Assembly: GCA_029961685.1 (NCBI GenBank)
Contig: JARWKL010000006.1
Span: forward strand, 12,530,748 to 12,594,747
DNA length: 64,000 bases
Direction: 5' to 3'
From: Aristolochia californica
Taxonomy: Eukaryota > Streptophyta > Magnoliopsida > Piperales > Aristolochiaceae
Within the stretch, counting starts at the first letter, position 1. Each line of letters starts with the position of its first letter. Made by a program: the position numbers and the translations under genes. This document shows, piece after piece, positions 35,266 to 47,045 of this stretch. The notes beneath the pieces were generated by a model. That model searched no databases. It saw only the letters and a program-made list of their open reading frames with translations, and was not told where the DNA came from.

Positions 35266-37395
35266 ATGTACTCTAAAACTTTAATTTTGTTTTGATGTAT
35301 TTGCCTTATGTTTTTGTTTACGAGAAAAAAGGGAGAGTACAAACTCAAGTTTCGATTTGAAAAAAAATTGAACATCCAAAATGGAAATTCACAAATTCTA
35401 ACAGAGATAATTCCAAAAATTATCTGTGATTTTTAAGGATTTTAAACTCTTTTAGTTTTTTATATATGAGGTTTTGCAATCATCGGAAAAGGGGGGCGAG
35501 GCCTTTTTAACTGAGTGTTGACTCCCAAACCAAAAGTCATTTCTAACAAAAATTATAGCCATTACACATCATTAATCGATCAAAACATTTTTGATGATCA
35601 ATGATTGTTAGGTCCGTTTTTTGTAAAATGGGAAAAAGTGGGTTCTTTGGCTCTGGTAAATAGCCCCACCGCACGTTAACTTGAGAATTTAATTTTTTCA
35701 ACTCCTTGAAATTTTCGGATCATTAGGTCATTTGCATCTTCAATATGTTACAGGAAAGCATATCCACATTTAAAACATGTTAGGGTCAATTAGAAATCTC
35801 TTTCTTATAAAATTCCACCAAGCTTTTAGGGGTTGTACTAGTGAAATTTCCCAAACATGGATAACAAAACTTTGGTGTTCATTGTTAGTTCATGAAATAA
35901 TTTTCTTCACTTACATTTGTTATAGTTTTCAATTTTTTGCATACATAAACTGCAATATTTTTTTTGTTGTGATCTATTTGTCTTATCTTTTTTTTTACGA
36001 GAAAAATGGGTGAGTGAAAACTCAAGTTTGGATTTGAAAAAAAATGGAACATCCAAAATGGAAATGCACAAATTCTGAGATAGATAATTCCAAAAAGTAT
36101 TTACGATTTTTAAGGATTGTGAACTCTTTTACTTTTTTATATATTAGGTTTTTCAATCATCGAAAAAGGGGGGGTGAGGCATTTTTACTGAGTCTTGACT
36201 CCCAAACCATAAGTCATTTCTAACAAAAATTGTAGCTGTTACACATCATTAATCGATCAAAATATTTATGATGATCTATTATTGTTAGGTCCACTTTTTT
36301 GTAAAATAGGCAAAAAGTACGTTGTTTGGCTGTTGTAAATATCCCACCGCTCGTTAACTTGAGAATTTAATTTTTTCTACCCCTTGAAATTTTCAGATCA
36401 TTAGGTTATTTGCATCTTCAACATGTTTCAGGCATACATATCCACATTTAAAAATGTTAGGAAAAATTAGAAATCTCTTTCTTATGAAATTCCGCCAAGC
36501 AATTAGGAGTTGTACTAGTGGAATTTCCCAAACATGGATAATAAAACTTTGGTGTTCATTTTTAGCGCATGAAATACTTTTTTTCACTTTCATTTGTTAT
36601 TGTTTTCAATTGTTTGCATACATAAACTCTCAAATTTTTATTTTGTTGTGATCTATTTGCCCTATCTTTTTATTTACGAGAAAAAAGGGAGAATGAAAAC
36701 TCAAGTTCGATTTTGAAAACAAATTGAACATCCAAAATGGAAATGCACATATTCTGAGAGAGTTAATTCCAAAAAGTATATATGATTTTAAAAGATTGTA
36801 AACTCTTTTAGTTTTTTATAAATTAGGTTCTGCAATCATCGGAAAAGGGCAGGGGGAGGCATTTTTAACTGTATTGACTCCCAAACCACTAGTCATTTCC
36901 AACAAAATTTACAGTTGTTACACATCATTAATCGATCAAAACATTTACGATGATCTATGATTGTTAGGTCCTTTTTTGTAAAATAGGCAAAAAGTGGATT
37001 GTTTGGCTCTAGTAAATATTCCACCGCACATTAACTTGAGAATTTAATTTTTTCTTCTACTTGAAAATTTTGTATCTTTAGGTCATTTGCTTCTTCAACA
37101 TGTTTCAAGCATACATATCCACATTTTAAACTTGTTTAGATCAATTAGAAATCTCTTTCTTATAAAATTCCACCAAGCTATTAGGGGTAGTACTAATGGA
37201 ATTTCCCAAACATGGATTACAAAACATTGGTGTTCATTTATAGATCGTTAAATAAATTTTTCCACTAACATTTGTTTTAGTTTTCATTTTTTTGCATACA
37301 TAACCTCTAAAATTTTCATTTTTTTGTGATCTATTTTCCTTATCATTTTGTTTAAGAGAAAAATGGGAAAGTGAAAACTCAAGTTTGGATTTGAA

Positions 37396-37985
37396 AAAAA
37401 AGTGAACATCCAAAATGGAAATGCTCAAATGCTGAGAAAGATAATTCCAAAAAGTATCTGTGATGTTTATGGATTGTAAACTCTTTTTTTTTTTTATATA
37501 TTAGGTTTTGCAATCATCAAAAAACGAGGGGCGAGGCATTTTTATTTGAGTGTTGACTCCCAAACCATAAGTCATTTCTAATAAAATTTATAGTTGTTAC
37601 ACATCATTAATTGAACAAAATATTTACGATGATCTAGGATTGTTAGGTCCGCTTTTTTTAAAATAGGCAAAAAGTGGGTTGTTTGGCTCCGGTAATTATC
37701 CCACTACACATTATTAACTTGAGAATTTAATTTTTTCTACTCCATGAAAATTTTGGATCATTTGGTAATTTTCATCTTCAACATGTTTTAGTCATGCTTA
37801 TCCACATTTTAAACATGTTACGATCAATTAGAAATCTCTTTCTCATAAAATTCCACCAAGCTATTAGGGGTTGTACTAGTGGAATTTCCCAAACATGGAT
37901 AACAAAACTTTGGTGTTCATTTTTAGTGCGTGAAATAATTTTCTTCACTTACATTTGTTATAGTTTTTCATTTTTGCATAAATAA
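37396..37985 (+). repeat. Satellite segment duplicated from 2.72 kb upstream, copy 2
   Basis: Matches 34680-35265 through the same set of rare variants. It has a 3-bp insertion (ACATTATTAACTTG) in the region of 37710. Similarity weakens after about 37985. Confidence 0.75.
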
Positions 37986-38007
37986 ACTCTAAAATTTTCA
38001 TTTTTTT

Positions 38008-38648
38008 GTGATCTATTTGCCTTATCTTTTTGTTTACGAGAAAAATGGGAGAGTGAAAACTCAAGTTTGGATTTGAAAAAAAATTTTAAATCCAAATTGG
38101 AAAGGAGGGACGAGGAATTTTTACCCGAGTGTTGACTCCCTAAAAATAAGTCATTTCAAACAAAAATTATAGCCATTACACATCATTAATCGATCCAAAC
38201 ATTTACGATGATCTAAGATTGTTAGGTTTGCTTTTTGAAAAATAGGCAAAAAGTGGCTTGTTTGGCTCTGGTAAATATCCCAATGCACGTTAACAAGAGA
38301 ATTTAATTTTTTCTACTCCTTGATATTTTTGGATCATTAAGTCATTTGCATCTTCAACATGTTTCAGGCATACATGTCTAGATTTAAAACATGTAGGGAT
38401 GAATTAGAAATCTCTTTCTTATAAAATTCCACCAAGCTATTAGGGATAGTACTAATGGAATTTCCAAAACATGGATAACAAAACTTTGGTGTTCATTTTT
38501 AATGTTTTAAATAATTTTTTAAACTAACATTTGTTTTAGTTTTTCATTTTTTTGTGATCTATTTGCCTTATCTTTTTGTTTACGAGAAAAATGGGAGAGT
38601 GAAAACTCAAGTTTGGATTTGAAAAAAAAATTTAAATCCAAATTGGAA
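38008..38648 (+). repeat. Closely similar 95-bp segments 546 bp apart
   Basis: 38008-38102 and 38554-38648 both run from GTGATCTATTTGCC through GTTTACGAGAAAAATGG to AAATCCAAATTGGAAA, a rare ending for this satellite. They differ by about one base. The spacing is short of a monomer because a deletion lies between them. Confidence 0.72.
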
Positions 38649-41600
38649 ATGCACAATGGCTTAGAGAGATAATTCCAAACAGTATCTGTGATTTTAGTGC
38701 TTGTAAAATCTGAATTTTGCAATTATCGAAAAATGGTGGTGAGGCGTTTTTAATTGTGTTGACTCCCAAACCATTAGTCATTTGTAACAAAAATTATAAC
38801 CGTTGCACATCATTAATCGAACAAAACATTGACGATGATCTATGATTCTTAGGTCCGCTTTTTGTGAAATAGGTAAAAAGTGGGTTTTTTGGTTCTAGTA
38901 AATATCCCACTGCACGTTAACTTGAGGATTTAATTTTTTCTAATCCTTGAAATTTTTGGATCATTAGGTCATTTGCTTCTTCAACATGTTTCAGGCATGC
39001 ATATCCACAACATTTAAAACATGTTAGGATCAATTAGAAATCTCTTCCTTATAAAATTCCACCAAGCTATTAGGGGTTGTCCTAGTGAAATTTCCCAAAC
39101 ATGTATAACAAAACTTTGGTGTCCATTTTTAGTGTGTGAAATAATTTCCTCCACTTTCATTTATTATAGTTTTCACTTTTTTATATACATAAACTCTAAA
39201 ATTTTCATTTTTTTGTGACCTATTTGCCTTATCTTTTTGTTTATGAGAAAAATTGGAGAGTGAAAATGCTACTTTGGGTTTGAAAAAAAAATTGAACGTC
39301 CAAAATGGAAATGCACAAATGCTTTGTGAGATAATTCACAAAAGTGATTGTGATTTTTAAGGAATATAAACTCTTTTAGTTTTTTACATATTAGGTTTTG
39401 CAATCTTTAGAAAAAGGGTGCGACGCATTGTAAACTGAGTGTTGACTCCCAAACCATAAGTCATTTCTAACAAAAATTACAACCGCTACACATCATTAAT
39501 CGATCAAAACATTTACGATCATCTTTGATTGGTAGGTACGCTTTTGGTAAAATAGGCAAAAAGTGGATTGTTTGGCTCTAGTAAATATCCCACCGCACGT
39601 TCACTTGAGAATTTAATTTTTTCTGCTCCTTAAAATTTTCGAATCGTTTGGTCATTTGCATCTTCAACATGTTTCAGGCATGCATTTCCACATTTAAAAC
39701 ATGTTAGCATCATTTGGAAATCTATTTTGGAAATGCACAAATGTTGAGAGAAATAATTCCAAAAAATATTTGTGATTTTTAAGGATTGTTATCTCCTTTA
39801 GTTTTTTATATATTAGGTTTTGCAATCATCGAAAAAGGGGGGGTGAGGCATTTTTAACTGTGTTGACTCCCAAACCACAACTCATTTCTAAATAAAACTA
39901 TAGCCGTTACACATCATTAATCGATCAAAACATTTACGATGATCTATGATTGTTAGGTTCGCTTTTTGTAAAAGAGGCAAAATGTGGATTGCTCACTAGG
40001 GTAAATATCCCACCGCACGTTAACTTGAGAATTTAATTTTTTCTGCTCCTTGAAATTTTTCGATCATTAGGACATTTTCTTCTTTATCATGTTTCAAGCA
40101 TGCATATCCACATTTAAAACATGTTAGGATCAATTAGAATTCTCTTTCTTATAAAATTCTAGCAAGCTATTCGGGATTAAACTTGTGGCATTTACCATAG
40201 ATAGATAAATAAACTTTGGTGTTCATTTTTAGAGCGTTAAATAATTTTCTTCACTTACATTTATTATAGTTTTCAATTTTTTGCAGAATAAACTTTAAAA
40301 TTTTCATTTTGTTGTGAACTATTTTCCTTATCATTTTGTTTAATAGAAAAATGGGAAAGTGAAAACTCAAGTTTGGATTTGAAAATAAAATTCAACTTCC
40401 AAAATGGAAATTCACAAATGCTGAGTGAGATAATTCCAAAAAGAATCTGTGATTTTTAAGGATTGTAAAATATTTTTGTTTTTTATATATTAGGTTTTGC
40501 AATCTTCAAAAAAGGGGGCGAGGCATTTTTAACTGAGTGTTGACTCGATAACCAGAAGTCATGTCTAATAAAAATTATAGCCGTTACTCATCATTAATCG
40601 ATCAAAACATTTCCGATGATCTATGATTTTTAGGTCCACTTTTAGTAAAATAGGCAAAATGTCGGTTGTTTGGCTCAGGTAAATATCCCACCGCACGTTA
40701 ACTTGAGAAATTAATTTTTTCAACTCCTTGAAATTTTCTTATTATTAGGCCATTTGCATCTTCAACATTTTTCAGGCATACATATCTACATTTAAAACAT
40801 GTTAGGATCAAGTAGAAATCTCCTTCTTATAAAATTTCATCAAGCTATTAGGGGTAGTACATTGGAATTTCCCAAACATGGATAAAAAAACTTTGGTGTT
40901 CATTTTTAGTGCATGAAATAATTTTTTTCACTTACATTTTTTACAGTTTTATATTTTTTTCAAACATAAACTCTAAAATTTTCATTTTGTTATCATCTAT
41001 TTGCCTTATCTTTTTGTTAATAAGAAAAATGGGAGTGTGAGAACTCAAGTTTGGATTTGAAAAAAAATTGAACATCCAAAATGAAAATGCACAATTGTTG
41101 AGAGAGATAATTCAAAACAGTATCTGTCATTTTTAAAGATTGTAAACGCTTTGATTTTTTATATATTAGGTTTTGCAATTATCGAAAAAGGGGGGGAGGG
41201 GGGGAGGTCTTGCTTTTTTTAACAGAGTGTTGACTCTGAAAGCAAAAGTCATTTCTGACATAAATTATAACCGTTACACATCATTAATCGATCAAAAAAT
41301 TTACGATGACCTATGATTGTCAGGTCTATTTTTTGTGATATTGGCAAAAAGTGTTTTGTTTGGCTCTAGTAAATATCCAACCACACGTTAGCTTGAGAAT
41401 TTAATTTTTTCTACCCATTGAAATTTTTGGATCATTAGGCCATTTGTATCTTCAACATGTTTTAGGCATGCATATCCACATCATTTAAAACATGATAGGA
41501 TCAATTAGAAATCTCTTTCTTATAAAATTTCACCAAGCTATTAGGGGTTGTACTAGTGAAAGTTCCCAAACATGGATAACAAAACTTTGGCTCCATTTTT

Positions 41601-43234
41601 TGTGTGTGAAATAATTTTCTTCACTTACATTTATTATAGTTTTCAATTTTTTGCATACATAAACTCTAAAATTTTCATTTTGTTGTGATCTATTTGCCTT
41701 ATCTTTTTGTTTACGAGAAAAAAGCGAGAGTGCAAACTCAATTTTGGATTTGAAAAATATTGAACATCCAAAATGGAAATGCACAAATTCTGAGTGAGAT
41801 AATTCCAAAAAGTATCTGTGATTTTTAAGGATTTTAAATTCTTTTAGTTTTTTATAGATTAGGTTTTGCAATCATCGAAAAAGGGGGTGTGACTTATTTT
41901 TAACTGAGTGTTGACTCCCAAACCATAAGTCATTTTTGAGAAAAAATATAGCCATTACACATCATTAATCGATCAAAATATTTACAATGATCTTTGATTG
42001 TCTAGTCCATTTTTTAAAAATAGGCAAAAAGTTAGTTGTTTGGCTCTTATAAACATCCCACCGCACGTTAACTTGAGAATTTAATTTTTTCTACTCCTTG
42101 AAATTTTTGGATCATTTAGTCATTTGCATCTTTAACATGTTTTAGGCATGTATATCCGCATTTAAAACATGTTAGGATCAATTATAAATCTCTTTTATAT
42201 AAAATTCCACCATGGTATTAGAGGTTGAACTAGTGGTATTTCCCAAACATGGATAACCAAACTTTGGTGTTCATTTTTAGTGCGTGAAATAATTTTCTTC
42301 ACTTACATTTGTTATAGTTTTCAATTTTTTGCATGCATAAACTATAAATTTTTTTTTATTATCAATTTGCCTTATCTTTTTTTATGAGAAAAATAGGAGC
42401 GAGAAAACTAAAGTTTGGATTTGAACAAAAATTGACATCCAAAATGGAAATGCACAAATGCTGAGAGAGATAATTCAAAAAAGTATCTATGATTTTTAAA
42501 GTGTGTAAACTCTTTTAGTTTTTTATATATTAAGTTTTCGAATCATCGAAAAAGTGGGGGCGAGGAATTTTTAATTGAGTGTTAACTCCCAAAGCACAAG
42601 TCATTTCTAAAAGAAATTATAGCCGTTACACATCATTAATAAAAAAAAAACATTTACGATGATCTATGATTGTTAGGTACGCTTTTTGTAAAATAGGCAA
42701 AAAGTAGATTGTTTCGTTCAGGTAAATATCCCACCGCACGTTAACTTGAGAATTTCATTTTTTTGCTCCTTGAAATTTTTGGATCGTTAGATCATTTGCA
42801 TCTTCACCATATTTGAAGCTTGCATATCCACATTTAAAACATGTTAGGATCAATTAGAAATCTCTTTCATATAAAATTCCACCAAGCTATTTGGGGTAGT
42901 ACTAGTGGAATTTCCCAAATATGGATAACAAAACTTGGTGTTAATTTTTAGTGCATTAAATAATTTTCTTCACTTACATTTATTGTAGTTTTCAATATTT
43001 TTCATACATAAACTCTAAAATTTTCATTTTTTGTGATCTATTTTCCTTATCATTTTGTTAAAGAGAAAAATGGGAAAGTCAAAACTCATGTTTGGATTTG
43101 AAAAAAAATTTTACATGTAAAATGGTAATGCACAAATTTCGAGATATATAATTCAAAAAAGTCTGTGTGATTTTTAAGGATTTTAAAATCTTTAAGCTTT
43201 TGATATATTAGACTTTTCAATCATCGGAAAAGGG

Positions 43235-43262
43235 GGACCAAGGCATGTTTCAGGCATGCATA
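43235..43262 (+). other. Deletion junction next to the G tract (copy A)
   Basis: AGGGGGACCAAGGCAT continues as GTTTCAGGCATGCATATCC. About 245 bp between the post-tract segment and the pre-anchor segment are lost, giving anchors only 436 bp apart. The same junction is in copy B at about 50446-50473. Confidence 0.87.
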
Positions 43263-44299
43263 TCCACATTTAAGGGATGTTAAGATCAATTAGAAATCTC
43301 CTTCTTATAAAATTCCACCAAGCTATTAACGGTTTTAAAAAGTGAATTTCCCTGACATGGATAACAAAACTTTGGTGTTCACTTTTAGTGGGTAAAATAA
43401 ATTTTTTTAACTACATTTCTTATTGTATCCAATTTTTTGCATTCATAAATTCTAAAATTTTCATTTTGTTGTGATCTATTTGCCTTATCTTTTTGTTTAT
43501 GAGAAACATGGGAGGGTGAGAACTGAAGTTTGGATTTGAAAAAAAATTAAACATCCAAAATGGAAATGCTCAAATGCTGAGCGAGATAATTCAAAAATGT
43601 ATCGGTGATTTTTTTGGATTGTAAACTCTTTTTGTTTTTTATATATAAGGTTTTGCAATCATCGAAAAAGGGGGGGCGAGGCATTTTTATCTGAGTGTTG
43701 ACTCCATAACCATAAGTCATTTCAAACAACAATTATAGCCGTTACACATCATTAATCAATCAAAACATGTACGATGATCTATGATTGTTAGGTCCACTTT
43801 TTGAATAAGAGGCAAAAAATGGGTTGTTTGAGTCTGGTAAATATCCCACTGCACATTAACTTGAGAATTTAATTTTTTCTTCTCGCAATTTTCAGATCAT
43901 TTGGTCATTTGCATCTTCAACATGTTTCAGGCATGCATATCCACATTTAAAACATGTTAGGATCAATTAGTAATCTCTTTTTTATAAAATTCCACCAAGC
44001 TATTAGGGGTTGTACTAATGGAATTTCCCAAACATGGATAACAAACCTTTGGTGTTCATTTTTTGTGCGTGAAATAATTTTCTTCACTTACATTTGTTAT
44101 AGTTTCCATTTTTTTGCGTACATAAACTCTAAAATTTTCATTTTGTAGTAATGTATTTGCGTTGTCTTTTTGTTTACGAGAAAAATAGGAGAGTAAAAAC
44201 TCAAATTTGGATTTGAAAAAAAACTAAACATCCAAAATGGTAATGCACAAATGCCTAAAGAGATAATTCCAAAAAGTATCTGTGATTTTTAAGGATTTT

Positions 44300-44325
44300 A
44301 AACTCTTATGTAAGTCATTTCTAAA
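44300..44325 (+). other. Monomer lacking the G-tract segment (copy A)
   Basis: AAACTCTTATGTAAGTCATTTC: the run from TTAGTTTTTTATATATT through the G tract to CCAAACCA is deleted. It is repeated in copy B at about 51511-51536. Confidence 0.82.
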
Positions 44326-45622
44326 AAACAATTATAGTCGTTACACATTATTAATTGATCAAAATATTTACAATGATCTATGATTGTTAGGTCCACTTTT
44401 TGTAATATAAGCAAAAAGTAGGTTGTTTGGCTCTGGTAAATATCCCACCGCACATGAACTTGAGAATTTAATTTTTTTCTACTCCTTGAAAGTTTCAGAT
44501 CATTAGGTCATTGCATCTTCAACATGTTTCAGGCATGCATATCCACATTTAAAACATGTTAGGATCAATTAGAAATTTCTTTCTTATAAAATTCCACCAA
44601 GCTATTAGGGGTTGTAGTAGAGGAATTTCCAAAACATGGATAACAAAATTTTTTTTTTCATTTTTTGTGCGTGAAATAATTTTCTTCACTAATATTTGTT
44701 ATAGTTTTAAATTTTTTGGATACATATACCCTAAAATTTTAATTTTGTTGTGATCTATTTGCCTGACATTTTTGTATACAAGAAAAATGGGAGAGTCAAA
44801 ATGCAAGTTTGGATTTGAAAAAGAATTTAACATCCAAAATAGAAAGGTAAAAATGCTAAGAGAGATAATTCCAAAAAGTATCTGTAATTTTTAAGGATTG
44901 TAAACTCTTTTGGTTTTTTATATATTCGGTTTTGCAATCATCAGAAAAGGGGGAGCCATGCCTTTTTAATTGAGTGTTGAATCCAAAATCATAAGTCATT
45001 TCTAACAAAAATTATAGCTTTTACACATCTTCAATTGATCAAAACATTTATGATGATATATGATTGTTAGGTCCGATTTTTGTAAAATAGGCAAAAAGTG
45101 GGTTGTTTGTCGCTAGTAAATATCCCACCGCACGTTAACTTGAGAATTTAATTTTTTCTACTCCTTGGAATTTTTGGATAATTATGTCATTTGCATCTTC
45201 ATCATGTTTCAGGCATGCATATCAACATTTAAAACATGTAAGGATCAATTAGAAATCTCTTTCTTATTAAATTCCACAAGCTATTATGAGCTTTACTAGT
45301 GGAATTTTGCAAACATGGATAACAAAACTTTTGTGTTCATTTTTAGGGCGTGAAATAATTTTCTTATAGTTTACAATTTTTTGCATACATAAACACTAAA
45401 ATTTTTATTTTGTTGTGATCTATTTGCCTTATCTTTTTGTTTACGAAAAAAATGGGAGAGTGAAAACTCCAGTTTGGATTTGAAAAAAAATTGAACATCC
45501 AAAGTGGAAATGCACAAATACAGAGAGAGTTAATTCTAAAAAGTATCTGTGATTTTTAAGGATTGTAAACTATGTTAGTTTTTTTATATATAAGGTTTTT
45601 AAATCATCGAACAAGGCGGGGA

Positions 45623-45642
45623 GGGGGGGGGGGGGGGGGGGG
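45623..45642 (+). repeat. Expanded G tract, 20 G (copy A)
   Basis: G20, 387 bp after the anchor at 45236. The equivalent tract in copy B (52834-52853) has the same length. Confidence 0.9.
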
Positions 45643-47000
45643 AGGCATTTTTAACTGTGTTTTTACTCCCAAACAAAAAGTCATTTCTAAAAACAAATTA
45701 TAGCCATTACAAATCATTAATTGATCAAAACATTTATGATGATCTATGATTGTTAGGTCCATTTTTTATAAAATAGGCAAAAAGTGGTTGATTGGCTCTG
45801 GTAAATATCCCACCGTAGATTAACTTGACAATTTAATTTTTACTCCTTGAAATTTTAGGATCAGTAGGTTATTTGCATCTTTAACATGTTTCAGGCGTGC
45901 ATATCCACATTTAAAACAAGTGAGGATCAATTAGAAATCTCTTTCTTATAAAATTCCTCCAAGCTATTAGGGGTTGTACTAGTGGAATTTCCCAAACATG
46001 GATAACAAGACTTTGGTGTTCATTTTTAGTGCGTGAAATAATTTTCTTCACTTACATTTATTATAGTTTCAGATTTTTTACATACATAAAGTCCAAAATT
46101 TTCATTTTTTTGTGATCTATTTGCCTTATCTTTTTTTTACGACAAAAATGAAACAGTGAAAACTCAAGTTTGGATTTGAAAAAAAATTGCACATCCAAAA
46201 TGGAAATGCACAAATGCTGAGAGAGCTAATTCAAAAAAGTTTCGGTGATTTTGAAGGATTTTAAACTATTTTAGTTTTTTATATATTACGTTTTGCAATC
46301 ATCGGAAAAAGGGTGGTGAGGCATTTTTAACTGAGTGTTGACTCCCAAACTATAAGTCAATTCTAACAAAAATTATAGTCATTACACATCATTAATCGAT
46401 CAAAACATTTATGATGATTTATGAATTTTAGGTCCGCATTTTGTAACATAGGCAAAAAGTGGGTTGTTTGGCTCTCGTAAATATCTCACCTCACGTTAAC
46501 TTGAGAATTTAGTTTTTTTTAGTCCTTGAAAATTTTGGATCATTAGGTAATTTTCTTTTTCAACATGTTTCAGGCATGCATGTCCACATTTAAAACATGC
46601 TAGGATCAATTAGAAATCTCTTTCTTATAAAATTCCACCAATCTATTAGGGGTTGTACTAGTGGAATTTTCCTAACATGGATAACAAACCTTTGGTGTTC
46701 ATTTTTAGTGCGTGAAATAATTTTCTTCACTTACATTTATTACAGTTTTTCAATTTTTTTCATACATAAACTCTACAATTTTCATTTTGTGGTGATCTTT
46801 TTGCGTTATCTTTTGGTTTACGAGAAAAATGAACGGGTTAAAACTCAAGTTTGGATTTGGAAAAAAAATTGAACATCCAAAATAGAAATTCACAAATGCT
46901 GGCAGAGATAATTCCAAAAAGTTTCTGCAATTTTAAAGAATTGTAAACTCTTTTATTTTTTTATATATTAGGTTTTACAATCATCAAAAAAGTGAGGAGG

Positions 47001-47003
<3 letters not shown>

Positions 47004-47044
<41 letters not shown>
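47004..47044 (+). repeat. Longest G tract, 41 G (copy A)
   Basis: G41 after GTGAGGAGGGGA, 407 bp after the anchor at 46597. The copy B equivalent is G26. Confidence 0.9.

Positions 47045-47045
<1 letters not shown>

Larger units (their letters stand above)
34370..40000 (+). repeat. Satellite array between the copia element and the 7.2-kb duplication
   Basis: The array resumes at 34370, in phase with the monomer broken at 28590. Anchors lie near 34418, 35097, 35777, 36454, 37132, 37815, 38391, 39021 and 39701. Several monomers are shortened: around 38095-38110, around 38510-38550, and 39717, where GAAATCT is joined to a TTTTGGAAATGCAC segment that normally lies about 270 bp further on. The stretch holds a 4-monomer-spaced duplication (34.7-35.3 versus 37.4-38.0 kb). 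No coding sequence is seen. Confidence 0.93.
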
